From UBA668 sp038234785 (lineage in GTDB: Bacteria; Actinomycetota; Acidimicrobiia; Acidimicrobiales; Ilumatobacteraceae): a DNA stretch of 64,000 nt. The stretch spans positions 1-64,000 of the forward strand of contig JBBQTC010000002.1 of NCBI GenBank assembly GCA_038234785.1. Reading direction: 5' to 3'. Positions within the stretch are counted from its first letter, which is position 1. Every line of letters starts with the position of its first letter. The notes beneath the pieces were generated by a model. That model searched no databases and was not told the DNA's origin. It saw nothing but the letters and a program-made list of their open reading frames with translations. The position numbers were made by a program, and so were the translations under genes. This document shows positions 50,961-59,981 of the stretch, piece after piece.

Positions 50961-51749
50961 GTGACGACCGACCGGAAGCTGGCCGCCCTCGAGGGTGAAC
51001 TGCGTGCGCTCGGTCGCGTGGTGGTCGCGTTCAGCGGTGGCGCCGACAGTGCCTTCCTCGCCGCGATCGCTCATCGCACGCTGGGCAGCGACGCCCACGC
51101 CGTCACGGCTGTGTCGCCGTCGCTCGCGGGCGACGAGGAGGCCGACTGTCGCGCGCTCGCCGCCGAGTGGGGTCTGCGGTGGACGCCGGTGACCACCCAT
51201 GAGATGGACCGAGCGGCATACCGCTCGAACGACACCGACCGCTGCTTCCATTGCAAGGCCGAACTCATGGACGTCGTCGGGCCGGTGGCCGCTGCGGAGC
51301 ACGCCACCGTGGTCCTCGGCATCAACGTCGACGACCTCGGCGACCATCGACCGGGCCAGAAGGCAGCCAGTGAGGCAGGTGCGCAGTTCCCGCTCGTGTC
51401 GGCGGGCTTCACCAAGGACGAGATCCGCACCGCGTCCAAGGCGCTCGGGCTGCGCACCTGGGACAAGCCGGCGATGGCCTGCCTCGCCAGTCGGGTGCCG
51501 TACGGCACCGAGGTCTCCTTGAGCCTGCTCACACGGCTCGATCGCGCCGAGTCGGCGCTGCGCCGGCTGGGCTTCGGGCAGCTCCGGGTTCGGCACTACG
51601 ACGACACCGCCCGCCTCGAGGTGCCGCTCGACGACCTGCCCGCAGTGCTCGCCCAGCGAGAGGCCGTCGTCGATGCCGTGAGAGGTCAGGGATACCGCTA
51701 CGTGACGCTCGACCTCGAAGGGTTCCGATCCGGAAACCTCAATCTGTAA
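50961..51749 (+). CDS. larE: ATP-dependent sacrificial sulfur transferase LarE
   Basis: 262 residues from GTG 50961. PP-loop FSGGADSAF for ATP, then DTDRCFHCKAELM, and the Cys that donates sulfur in PAMACLASRVPYG. LarE converts carboxylated nicotinic acid adenine dinucleotide to the thiolated precursor of the nickel pincer cofactor used by lactate racemase and related enzymes. No larA, larB or larC is beside it, so the partners must lie elsewhere or it serves another pathway. Confidence 0.85.
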   Translation: MTTDRKLAALEGELRALGRVVVAFSGGADSAFLAAIAHRTLGSDAHAVTAVSPSLAGDEEADCRALAAEWGLRWTPVTTHEMDRAAYRSNDTDRCFHCKAELMDVVGPVAAAEHATVVLGINVDDLGDHRPGQKAASEAGAQFPLVSAGFTKDEIRTASKALGLRTWDKPAMACLASRVPYGTEVSLSLLTRLDRAESALRRLGFGQLRVRHYDDTARLEVPLDDLPAVLAQREAVVDAVRGQGYRYVTLDLEGFRSGNLNL

Positions 51750-51766
51750 CGCATAGGGTCGCGGGC

Positions 51767-52816
51767 ATGAAGCTCTCGATGTCCATCAACTACTCCGGCG
51801 GATTCAAGGAAGCAGTGCAACGCGTCGTCGACCTCGAGAAGGCCGGGCTCGACGTGGTCTGGATCGCGGAGGCGTACTCCTACGACGCAGTCAGCCAGGT
51901 CGGGTATCTCGCTGCCAAGACCGAGCGTGTCGAGATCGGCACCGGCATCCTCAACGTGTACTCGCGCACTGCGGCGCTGATGGCGATGACCGCGGCCGGG
52001 TGCGACTACGTCAGCGACGGACGGTTCATCCTCGGCCTCGGGGCGTCCGGGCCGCAGGTGGTGGAGGGCTTCCACGGGGTGCCCTACGAGAAGCCGATGG
52101 TGCGCATCAAGGAGTACATCGAGTCCTGCCGGCAGATCTGGAAGCGAGAGCAGAAGTTCGAGTACCACGGACAGACGGTGAAGGTGCCGTTGCCCGAGGG
52201 TGAGGGCACCGGGCTCGGCAAGCCCTTGAAGCTGATCAATCACCCCGTGCGCTCCAACATCCCGATCTGGTGGGCGAGTCTCATGGGTCTCAGCGTCACC
52301 GCCACTGCGCAGTACGCCGACGGATGGCTGCCGATCTTCTTCGACCCCGACAAGTTCCAGAACGTGTGGGGCGACGAGCTCAAGAAGGGCATCGCCAAGC
52401 GCGACCCCGAGCTCGGAGCGTTGCAGATCTCTGCGGGGGGCATGCTCGCCATCGACGAGAGCCTCACGGGGGATGCACGCAACAAGGTGCTCGACTTCGC
52501 CCGTCCGAATGCCGCGCTGTACATCGGCGGCATGGGTGCGCGCGACAAGAACTTCTACAACACGATCTGTCAGAAGTACGGCTACGTGAAGGAAGCCATC
52601 GAGGTGCAGGATCTGTACCTCGACGGCAAGAAGGACGAGGCCGCGGCCGCCGTGCCGACGCAACTGCTGGAGAACAGCAACCTCGTCGGTCCGAAGAGCT
52701 ACATCAAGGAGCGCCTCGCCGCCTACAAGGAAGCCGGTGTGACGATCCTGTCCGTCAACCCCGTCGGCGGCGACCCGGTGAAGGCCGTCGAGACGTTGCG
52801 CGACCTGATCGACTGA
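51767..52816 (+). CDS. LLM-class F420-dependent oxidoreductase
   Basis: 349 residues. Luciferase-like barrel: KLSMSINYSGGFKEAVQRVV, GLDVVWIAEAYSYDAVSQVG, VEIGTGILNVYSRTAALMAM, FILGLGASGPQVVEGFHG and the C-terminal GVTILSVNPVGGDPV. This large actinobacterial group commonly uses F420 in hydride transfer. Starts 17 bases after larE, but functional linkage is uncertain. Confidence 0.84.
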   Translation: MKLSMSINYSGGFKEAVQRVVDLEKAGLDVVWIAEAYSYDAVSQVGYLAAKTERVEIGTGILNVYSRTAALMAMTAAGCDYVSDGRFILGLGASGPQVVEGFHGVPYEKPMVRIKEYIESCRQIWKREQKFEYHGQTVKVPLPEGEGTGLGKPLKLINHPVRSNIPIWWASLMGLSVTATAQYADGWLPIFFDPDKFQNVWGDELKKGIAKRDPELGALQISAGGMLAIDESLTGDARNKVLDFARPNAALYIGGMGARDKNFYNTICQKYGYVKEAIEVQDLYLDGKKDEAAAAVPTQLLENSNLVGPKSYIKERLAAYKEAGVTILSVNPVGGDPVKAVETLRDLID

Positions 52817-52837
52817 TCAGTCGCTAGCGTCGCCGCG

Positions 52838-53659
52838 ATGTCCAACGTGCTGATCACCGGGTGCAGCAGCGGTTTCGGCGAACTGGCCGCGCTCACCTTC
52901 GCCGAGCGCGGGCACCACGTGTTCGCGACCATGCGTACTCCCGGCAAGTCGCCCGCGTTGAACGCCCGGCCCGACATCGAGCAACTCGCGCTCGACGTGT
53001 GCAGTTCCAGCAGTGTCGATGCGGCGGTCGCCGCTGTCATCGAGCGCGTCGGTCGGCTCGACATCGTGGTCAACAACGCAGGCATCGAATCCTTCGGAGC
53101 CGTGCACCAGTTCTCCGACGTCGAGATCGCTCGCCAGTTCGACACGAATGTCACCGGCGTGATCAGGGTCGTACGCGCGGTGGTGCCGCACATGCTGGAA
53201 CACGGCGGCGGGGCGATCGTCAACGTCGGGTCGCTCGCGGGCCGTGTCGGGACGCCGTACGGCGGCGTGTATGCCGCCACGAAGCACGCGGTCGAGGCGC
53301 TCACGGAGTCGATGCACTTCGAGCTCGCCCACCGAGGCATCAAGGTCCGAGTGGTCGAGCCCGGCCAGTTCGCGACGCGTCTGAGCGACAACAGCATGGT
53401 GGCCGTGGCCATGCTCGAGGGGAGCGACGAGCACGAGCGGTGGCAGCGGTATCGCGTCGCTCAGCGCCGACTGGTGAGCGGGGAACCCGCTGACCCGCAG
53501 CGGGTGGCCGACGCCATCTATCGCGCCGCGACCGACGAGCCCGGCGTCGTGCGTCATCCTGTCGGTGACGATGCGGACCTCGTCATCGGCGCGAAGAACG
53601 GAATGACGTTCGAGGCCTTCGAGGACGCAATGCGAACGGTGCTCGACTGGCACGAGTGA
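52838..53659 (+). CDS. Short-chain dehydrogenase/reductase
   Basis: 273 residues. NAD(P) loop TGCSSGFGELAA, NNAGIESFGAVHQFSD, catalytic Ser in VGSLAGRVG, and the YAATKHAVEAL Tyr/Lys. Classical SDR; the FATMRTPG segment resembles retinol/steroid dehydrogenase-like members. Follows the F420 oxidoreductase by 21 bases on the same strand. Confidence 0.85.
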   Translation: MSNVLITGCSSGFGELAALTFAERGHHVFATMRTPGKSPALNARPDIEQLALDVCSSSSVDAAVAAVIERVGRLDIVVNNAGIESFGAVHQFSDVEIARQFDTNVTGVIRVVRAVVPHMLEHGGGAIVNVGSLAGRVGTPYGGVYAATKHAVEALTESMHFELAHRGIKVRVVEPGQFATRLSDNSMVAVAMLEGSDEHERWQRYRVAQRRLVSGEPADPQRVADAIYRAATDEPGVVRHPVGDDADLVIGAKNGMTFEAFEDAMRTVLDWHE

Positions 53660-53755
53660 AGCGGACTTCGTCGATCGTGTGACTCGCGACACCGAGGCGG
53701 GCTATGTTCTACCCACTCAGCCGCTTGGGGGCCACTTGGGGAGGGACTGGAACGC

Positions 53756-54517
53756 GTGATGTTGCTCGACGTCAATGAAGTGACGGTGCGCTTCGGTGGC
53801 ATCGTGGCGCTCGACCGCCTGTCGTTCACCATCGACGAAGGCCACATCTGTGGTCTCATCGGTCCGAACGGTGCGGGAAAGACCACGATGTTCAACGTCG
53901 TCAGCCGCATCTATCAACCCACCGGCGGGTCCGTGGTGTTCAAGGGCACGCAGTTGCTCGACGTCCCGGCACACGGCATCGCTCGCCTCGGCATCGCGCG
54001 CACGTTCCAGAACCTGGCGCTGTTCCCGACGATGACGTTGCTCGAGAACGTGATGGTCGGCGCTCATTGTCAGGGAAAGGTCGGCTTCGGCCGAGCCCTC
54101 TTCCGGATCGGAGCCGCCACGGACAATCGGCGGACGCGCGACTTCGCCGGCGACCTGCTCACCCAACTCGGCCTCGGCGATCTCGCGTTCCGGCCTGCCG
54201 CCGGCTTGCCCTTCGGCACCCTCAAGCGGCTCGAGATCGCGAGGGCGCTGGCCGCTCGACCCAACTTCCTCCTCATGGACGAGCCGGCGTCGGGTCTCGC
54301 CCACGGCGAGGTCGACGAGTTGGGGGAGACGATCACCAGCATCCGCGATCAGTTCGATCTCACGGTGCTGCTGGTCGAACACCACATGAGCATGGTGATG
54401 TCGATCAGTGATCGAGTCGTCGCGATGGAGTTCGGGCGCAAGATCGCCGACGGTACGCCGACCGAGGTGCAGAACGACCCTGCGGTCATCGAGGCCTACC
54501 TGGGGACGACGTCATGA
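53756..54517 (+). CDS. livG: Branched-chain amino acid-type ABC transporter ATPase LivG
   Basis: 253 residues from GTG 53756 (ATG 53759 is also possible). Walker A IGPNGAGKTTMFN, LivG-specific RTFQNLALFPTMTLLENVMVG, signature FGTLKRLEIARAL, Walker B FLLMDEPASGLA. It binds the LivH/LivM channel on the cytosolic face. First gene of a five-gene cassette; its stop overlaps livF by ATGA. Confidence 0.9.
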   Translation: MMLLDVNEVTVRFGGIVALDRLSFTIDEGHICGLIGPNGAGKTTMFNVVSRIYQPTGGSVVFKGTQLLDVPAHGIARLGIARTFQNLALFPTMTLLENVMVGAHCQGKVGFGRALFRIGAATDNRRTRDFAGDLLTQLGLGDLAFRPAAGLPFGTLKRLEIARALAARPNFLLMDEPASGLAHGEVDELGETITSIRDQFDLTVLLVEHHMSMVMSISDRVVAMEFGRKIADGTPTEVQNDPAVIEAYLGTTS

Positions 54518-55227
54518 CGATGCTGAACGCGCGAGGGTTGTCCGCCGGCTACGGACCGGTCACCGTCCTCCACGACATCGACATGGAGCTCCACGAGGGC
54601 GAGATCGTCGTCATCCTCGGGGCCAACGGCGCGGGCAAGACCACCACGATGCGGGCGATCAGCGGCACGATTCCCCGACACGGCGCCGTCGAGTTCGACG
54701 GTCACGACGTGAGCAAGATGTCGCCCGACGCGATCGTCCGGCTCGGCGTGGCCCAGGTGCCCCAAGGGCGCGGGACGTTCCCGGAGCTGTCCGTCGCCGA
54801 CAACCTGCGTGCGGGAGCCATCACCCGACGCGACGGGGCAGCGGCCATCGCCGCCGACGCCGATCGCTGGTATCAGCAGTTCCCACGGCTCGCCGAACGG
54901 CGTGAACAGCGCGCCGGCAGCCTCAGCGGTGGCGAGCAGCAGATGCTGGCCATCGCCCGTGCCCTCATGAGCCGTCCACGGCTGCTGCTGTGCGACGAAC
55001 CGAGCCTCGGGCTCGCGCCGCTCATCACCCAAGAGTTGTTCGGCGTCATCGAGCGACTCAACAAGGAGGAAGGACTCTCCGTGCTGCTCGTCGAACAGAA
55101 CGCGAACCTCGCGATGCACATGGCTCACCGGGTGTATCTGCTGGAGACCGGTCGCATCGTCGCCTCCGGCTCGGCGGCCGAGCTCAGCGCCGATGACACG
55201 ATTCGCAAGGCGTACCTGGGGTTCTGA
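54514..55227 (+). CDS. livF: Branched-chain amino acid-type ABC transporter ATPase LivF
   Basis: 237 residues. Walker A GANGAGKTTTMRA, the PQGRGTFPELSVADNLRAGA Q-loop region, signature LSGGEQQMLAIARALMS, Walker B LLLCDEPSLGLAP, and H-loop LVEQNA region. Second ATPase of the importer, expected to pair with LivG. The last base of its stop is the first base of livH (TGATG). Confidence 0.9.
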   Translation: MTMLNARGLSAGYGPVTVLHDIDMELHEGEIVVILGANGAGKTTTMRAISGTIPRHGAVEFDGHDVSKMSPDAIVRLGVAQVPQGRGTFPELSVADNLRAGAITRRDGAAAIAADADRWYQQFPRLAERREQRAGSLSGGEQQMLAIARALMSRPRLLLCDEPSLGLAPLITQELFGVIERLNKEEGLSVLLVEQNANLAMHMAHRVYLLETGRIVASGSAAELSADDTIRKAYLGF

Positions 55228-56153
55228 TGGAACTGTTCCTCCAGCGCCTCTTCGACGGACTCAGCCAAGGCAGCGTGTATGCGCTCATCGCGCTCGGTCT
55301 GGTCATCATCTACCGCGGCACCGGCCACCTCAACTTCGCTCAAGGCGAGATGGCCCTGTTCTGCACCTACGTCGTGTATCAGTGCGGCGAATGGGGAATC
55401 TCCATCGGCTTCGCGCTGATCATCGGCATGGCGACGGGCTTCGTGCTGGGATCGATCACCGAGGTCACCCTCATTCGACCGATCGCGAAGAAGTCGCCGT
55501 TCGCGGTGTTCATCGTGACGCTCGGACTGTTCCAGTTCCTCAACTGGATCGACGGGGCGATCTGGAAGGACCAGCCGTTGCCCAACAGCGGCGTGGGCAG
55601 CAAGCAGCAGTCGTTCCCGAGCCTGTTCCCGAACAAGGACACCGACTTCGTCAACGTCTTCGGGGCCGCGATCAAGAAGCAGTCGATCGGGGTGTTCCTG
55701 CTCGTTCTGGTGCTCACCGGGCTGCTCTTCCTGCTGTTCAACTACACCAAGCTCGGACTGGCGATGCGAGCCGTGGCGAGCAACGCGGAGAGCGCAAAGC
55801 TCGTTGGCATCCGCACCAACATGGTGCTGATGATGAGCTGGGGCATCGCCGCAGCCATCGGTGCGCTCGGCGGTGTGGTATTCGCCGGCATCAACCACAA
55901 CGTGAATCTCGGTCTGATGTTCACCGTCTTCATCTACGCCTCCGCCGCGGCGACACTCGGTGGGTTCGACAGCCCGGGAGGTGCGGTGCTCGGCGGCCTG
56001 ATCATCGGCGTCGTCGAGAACCTGGCGGCCGGCTACGCCGACCAGTGGGTCGGCCAGGAGCTCAAGGTGGGTGTCGCCCTCGTCGTCATCCTCGCGGTCC
56101 TGCTCGTCAAACCGTCCGGCCTGTTCGGCACGGAGAAGGTCGAACGCGTATGA
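55227..56153 (+). CDS. livH: Branched-chain amino acid-type ABC permease LivH
   Basis: 308 residues with about eight membrane helices. The LivH start GLSQGSVYALIALGLVIIYR and GHLNFAQGEMALF is classical, and the EAA-like loop reads MRAVASNAESAKLVGIRTN. Forms the channel with LivM. The extra loop around residues 115-150 (KDQPLPNSG...) suggests subgroup-specific substrate. Overlaps livM by ATGA. Confidence 0.9.
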   Translation: MELFLQRLFDGLSQGSVYALIALGLVIIYRGTGHLNFAQGEMALFCTYVVYQCGEWGISIGFALIIGMATGFVLGSITEVTLIRPIAKKSPFAVFIVTLGLFQFLNWIDGAIWKDQPLPNSGVGSKQQSFPSLFPNKDTDFVNVFGAAIKKQSIGVFLLVLVLTGLLFLLFNYTKLGLAMRAVASNAESAKLVGIRTNMVLMMSWGIAAAIGALGGVVFAGINHNVNLGLMFTVFIYASAAATLGGFDSPGGAVLGGLIIGVVENLAAGYADQWVGQELKVGVALVVILAVLLVKPSGLFGTEKVERV

Positions 56154-57298
56154 AGCCCTTCGCCACCATCCGTTCCGGCGGCGCCGCCAGCTGGGCCATC
56201 CGCATCGTGGTCGGCGTCCTCGTCGTCTACCTCATGTTCTGGATTCCCACGTCGGCCAGCAACGGCGTCATCGATTCGTGCATCACCGCACTCACACTCA
56301 TGGCTGCGGCGATGTCGCTCAACCTGCTGCTCGGCTACACGGGACAGATCTCCATCGGCCACTCGGCGTTCTACGGGATCGGTGCCTACACCACCGGCAT
56401 CCTCGTCTCGCGCTACGGCTGGAGTCCGTTCCAGACGTTCACGTTCGCATTCGTCCTCGCATTCGTCGTGGGCGCACTCGTGTCGTTGCCGGCACTGCGG
56501 ATCAAGGGTGTGTACCTCGCGCTGGTCACCCTGGCGCTCGGCCTGGTCTTCCCGCAGCTGGTGAAGGCGAAGAAACTGGTGTGGCTCACCGGTGGTGCAC
56601 GTGGCCTCGACAAGACCGGCTTCCGCTTCACCAAGGCCAACCCCACCTACGAGATCTTCGGCTGGAACCCGTGGGGGAGTCTGCGCGGCGAGAACATCAA
56701 GCCGTTCCTCTACTGGATCGCGATGATCATCGTGATCATCGTCTACCTCGCCTGCCGTGGTGTGGTGAAGAGCCGTGTCGGTCGCTCGCTCGTCGCCATC
56801 CGCGACAACGACACGGCTGCTGCGGTGATGGGCGTCAACCTGGCGGTCACGAAGGGCATCGTGTTCGGCCTCTCCGCGGCGCTCTGCTCGTTGCCGGGCT
56901 GCATGTCAGCCATCCGGACCGGCAACGTGACACCCGACTCGACGAACATCACCATCCAGGGTTCGATCACCTTCCTCATCGTGATGGTGGTCGGCGGCGC
57001 CGGCTCGCTGTGGGGGCCCATCGTCGGCTCGGCGCTCTTCGTGTTCATCACCGAGCGCACGGGCGACTGGAGCGATCCGAAGCAGATTCCCGGCATCCTC
57101 CGACCGTTCTTCGACTGGTCCCACACCCCGCCCGGCAGCGGCATCTTCGCAGTGATGCTCATCGCGCTGATGTTCGTCGCACCCTTCGGGATCGTCGGAA
57201 TGTGGCGACGAATCGTGGTGCGGTTCGTCAGAGTTATTCCCAAGCCCGCTGGGACGGGTACGCTGGCACCCATGGCCGCGGCTCCAGTCGAGGCCTGA
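56150..57298 (+). CDS. livM: Branched-chain amino acid-type ABC permease LivM
   Basis: 382 residues. About nine helices; LivM markers are LLLGYTGQISIGHSAFYGIG, LPALRIKGVYLALVTLALG, and the EAA loop VGRSLVAIRDNDTAAAVMGV. The C-terminus carries a 40-residue basic and Ala/Pro tail. Start ATG 56150 overlaps the livH stop. Confidence 0.9.
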   Translation: MKPFATIRSGGAASWAIRIVVGVLVVYLMFWIPTSASNGVIDSCITALTLMAAAMSLNLLLGYTGQISIGHSAFYGIGAYTTGILVSRYGWSPFQTFTFAFVLAFVVGALVSLPALRIKGVYLALVTLALGLVFPQLVKAKKLVWLTGGARGLDKTGFRFTKANPTYEIFGWNPWGSLRGENIKPFLYWIAMIIVIIVYLACRGVVKSRVGRSLVAIRDNDTAAAVMGVNLAVTKGIVFGLSAALCSLPGCMSAIRTGNVTPDSTNITIQGSITFLIVMVVGGAGSLWGPIVGSALFVFITERTGDWSDPKQIPGILRPFFDWSHTPPGSGIFAVMLIALMFVAPFGIVGMWRRIVVRFVRVIPKPAGTGTLAPMAAAPVEA

Positions 57299-57324
57299 TA
57301 CGCACACACAACAAGGGGGAATGG

Positions 57325-58713
57325 ATGATGCGACGCACTTCGACGCGACTGCTTGCGACTCTGGCAGCCGGCACGATGGTGATTGCGGCCTGTGGCAGCG
57401 ACTCCAGCAGTTCGAACACGACGGCAGCGCCCGACACCACGTCGGTGGAGACCACGACGCCGGACACCACGGGCGACACAATGGCACCGGACACCACCAT
57501 GGCCCAAAGCACGGCCTGGGCGGTCAACACCGACGACTGCATCGATCCTGAAGCGGCCAACGCGCCCATCGAGGGCACGATCAAGATCGGTTCGGCCATG
57601 CCGCTCACGGGTGGCGTCGCCGCAGCGGCCTTCGCTCCTGTCAAGGGTGGCTTCGAGGCGTACATCAACTACGCCAACGAGAAGGGACTCCTCGGCGACC
57701 TCAAGGCAGAGGTCACGATCGAGGACGACCAGTACAACAAGGATCTCACCCCCGGTGCGATCTCCAAGCAGATCGACGCCGGTGTGAACATCTTCTCCGG
57801 CATCATCGGCTCCCCGAACAACGGCGCCGTGCGTGACACCCTCAACCAGGAGTGCATCCCGCAGCTCAACGCCCTCACCGGTTCACCGGCGTGGGGCGAT
57901 GTGGCCAACTACCCGTGGACCACCGGCATCCTGGTGCCGTACACCGTCGAGTCGAAGGTGTACGCGAAGCAGCTCGCCGAGCTGTACCCGCAGGGTGCGA
58001 ACGTTGCGCTGTTCTACGTGAACAACGAGTTCGGTCAGGTGTACGCCGACGCCTTCAAGGAACTGGCGCCGGACTACAACCTCACCATCGTCGACGAGCA
58101 GACCATCGAGGCCACCGACTCCGCGCCGCCCACGTCGCAGATCACGAGCATCGCCTCCAAGAAGCCTGACGTGATCATGGCGGTGCCGCTCGGCGCCGGC
58201 TGCATCGGGTTCCTCACCGAGGTCGCTGCTGCCAAGGCGCAGAACGCGGGCTGGACCCCGGCGACGTTCATCACCAACACCTGCGCCAGCAGCCTGATCC
58301 TCGGTGCCGCCGGCGCCGCGGCCGATGGGCTCTACACGTCGGGCAACCTCATCGACGTGACGGCTCCGGCCAACGCCGATCTGCCCAACGTCAAGGAGTA
58401 CCTCGACTATATGGCGTCGCAGAACCTCAGTGACATTGCCGCCACGGCAGCAGCCGGTTGGACCACGGCCGAGGTCACCATCGCCATCATCAAGCAGGCG
58501 ATGGGCTCGCCCGACGGCCTGACCCGAGCGTCCATCATCAACGCTGCACGTGACTTCACGTACACGCCGATGCTGGCCCGCGATGGCATTGTCGACAAGT
58601 CGATGGGCGAGGAAGATCCGTTCCTCTCCCAGTCGTTGCAGGTGCTGCAGTACAACGCCACCACGGCGACGTTCACCGACGTCGGTTCGCTCATCACCGA
58701 ATTCGAGAGCTGA
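57325..58713 (+). CDS. Liv-type substrate-binding lipoprotein
   Basis: 462 residues from ATG 57325; AAGGGGGA lies about seven bases upstream. Lipobox VIAAC with lipid Cys23, then a Ser/Thr/Asp-rich linker with repeated DTT, and a periplasmic-binding fold (IKIGSAMPLTGGVAA, a family opening). The ligand is unknown: branched-chain amino acids, amides or short carboxylates are all carried by this type. Last in the cassette, after both ATPases and permeases, the reverse of the common K-H-M-G-F order. Confidence 0.87.
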   Translation: MMRRTSTRLLATLAAGTMVIAACGSDSSSSNTTAAPDTTSVETTTPDTTGDTMAPDTTMAQSTAWAVNTDDCIDPEAANAPIEGTIKIGSAMPLTGGVAAAAFAPVKGGFEAYINYANEKGLLGDLKAEVTIEDDQYNKDLTPGAISKQIDAGVNIFSGIIGSPNNGAVRDTLNQECIPQLNALTGSPAWGDVANYPWTTGILVPYTVESKVYAKQLAELYPQGANVALFYVNNEFGQVYADAFKELAPDYNLTIVDEQTIEATDSAPPTSQITSIASKKPDVIMAVPLGAGCIGFLTEVAAAKAQNAGWTPATFITNTCASSLILGAAGAAADGLYTSGNLIDVTAPANADLPNVKEYLDYMASQNLSDIAATAAAGWTTAEVTIAIIKQAMGSPDGLTRASIINAARDFTYTPMLARDGIVDKSMGEEDPFLSQSLQVLQYNATTATFTDVGSLITEFES

Positions 58714-58739
58714 CCGAACTCCACACCGAACACGGATCA

Positions 58740-58763
58740 CGGCCCGCCCTTCGGGGCGGGCCG
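58740..58763 (+). terminator. Strong hairpin with UUCG tetraloop
   Basis: Ten-base perfect GC arms (CGGCCCGCCC/GGGCGGGCCG) close a TTCG loop, 27 bases after the stop of the binding protein. Only a short T pair follows. It ends the Liv cassette before the next gene at 58807. Confidence 0.75.
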
Positions 58764-58806
58764 TTCCGCGTCCGGGGGCTACTGTGCCGCCGAGGAGGGA
58801 ACCACC

Positions 58807-59646
58807 ATGCCCATCTCGCTCGCACAGCTGTCGACGATCCGATATGAGGTCGTCGACCCGGGACCGCACGGGATTGCCGTCGTCACGCTCGACAGGCCGG
58901 CGAGCCGCAACGCCCAGAACAAGCGGATGACCTACGAGCTCAACGCGGCGTTCGACGACGCGTCGCGACGCGACGATGTGAAGGTGATCGTGCTCCAGGC
59001 CGATGGACCGCACTTCAGCAGCGGACACGACCTGCGCGACACCGAAGCCTTCTCCGAGTTCGACACCGTGTCACCCAACGGTTCGTTCGCTGCCCCCGGT
59101 CAGGAGGGCCACCTGGCCTGGGAGGAGGAGCTCTACTTCCAGATGTGCTGGAGGTGGCGCAACATCCCCAAGCCGCTGCTCGCCGCGGCGCAGGGCAAGA
59201 CGATCGCCGGAGGGCTGATGCTGCTGTGGGTCGCCGATGTCATCGTGGCCGCCGAGGACGCCTTGTTCAGCGACCCGGTCGTGGCCATGGGCGTCAACGG
59301 GGTCGAGTACTTCGCTCATCCCTGGGAGTTCGGTGCGCGGAAGGCGAAGGAGCTGCTGTTCACCGGCGACTGGGTCACCGCCGCAGACGCACACCGACTC
59401 GGGATGGTCAACCATGTGGTGGCAACCGACGACCTGCGTCTGTTCGTGATGGCCATGGCCGCTCGCATCGCGCAGCGCCCCTCGTTCGCGCTGCGCCTTG
59501 CCAAGGAGAGCGTCAACCAGACACTGGATGCGCAGGGCCAGTTCAGCGCGCTGCGGGCAGCATTCTCACTCCAACACCTCGGGCACGCGCACAATCGCGT
59601 CCGCTTCGGGATGCCGATCGATCCGGGTGCCGTCCGCCCGACGTGA
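58807..59646 (+). CDS. Enoyl-CoA hydratase/isomerase family protein
   Basis: 279 residues. GAGGAGGGA ribosome site is present. Crotonase regions: DGPHFSSGHDLRDTE (first oxyanion), AAAQGKTIAGGLMLLWVADVI (second), SDPVVAMGVNGVEYFAHPWE, GDWVTAADAHRLGMVNHVV. Longer than the shortest hydratases, with an insert near residues 85-110. Could be a hydratase, isomerase or thioesterase-like crotonase. Follows the Liv terminator. Confidence 0.84.
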   Translation: MPISLAQLSTIRYEVVDPGPHGIAVVTLDRPASRNAQNKRMTYELNAAFDDASRRDDVKVIVLQADGPHFSSGHDLRDTEAFSEFDTVSPNGSFAAPGQEGHLAWEEELYFQMCWRWRNIPKPLLAAAQGKTIAGGLMLLWVADVIVAAEDALFSDPVVAMGVNGVEYFAHPWEFGARKAKELLFTGDWVTAADAHRLGMVNHVVATDDLRLFVMAMAARIAQRPSFALRLAKESVNQTLDAQGQFSALRAAFSLQHLGHAHNRVRFGMPIDPGAVRPT

Positions 59647-59655
59647 CGGTGTCGT

Positions 59656-59946
59656 TCAGCCCTTCGGGATGCCGGACACGATCTCGAAGTTGCTCTTGTC
59701 CTTCACGATGAGGTCGAAGGTCCAGAACATGTCGTCGGCGCTCTTGGCGATGCACGTGAACGTGGCCCCCGCTTCGATCTTCGCCGGCTTGGTGCACTGC
59801 GCGTTCGTGAAGGTGGTGCCCACCTGTTTGCCGACCGCGTCGCTCTCGATGAACTTCTCCGCCGACTTCTGGAAGTCGGCGGTGTCCGCACTGCACGACA
59901 CCAACAACGCAGCCCCTGCGAGCGCGGCCAACAGCGTCTTCTTCAT
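59656..59946 (-). CDS. DUF4333 small lipoprotein
   Basis: 96 residues from ATG 59946, GGGAG upstream. Lipobox LLVSC (Cys18), then a single DUF4333 domain: FIESDAVGKQVGTTFTNAQC, then AGATFTCIAKSADD and a WTFDLIVKDKSNFEIVSG strand pair. Two Cys in the domain (near 51 and 65) probably form a disulfide. Secreted, membrane anchored; function unknown. Confidence 0.77.
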   Translation of the reverse strand: MKKTLLAALAGAALLVSCSADTADFQKSAEKFIESDAVGKQVGTTFTNAQCTKPAKIEAGATFTCIAKSADDMFWTFDLIVKDKSNFEIVSGIPKG

Positions 59947-59981
59947 CGTCGAGTCTCCCTCTCCCTGGACGTTCGGTGACG

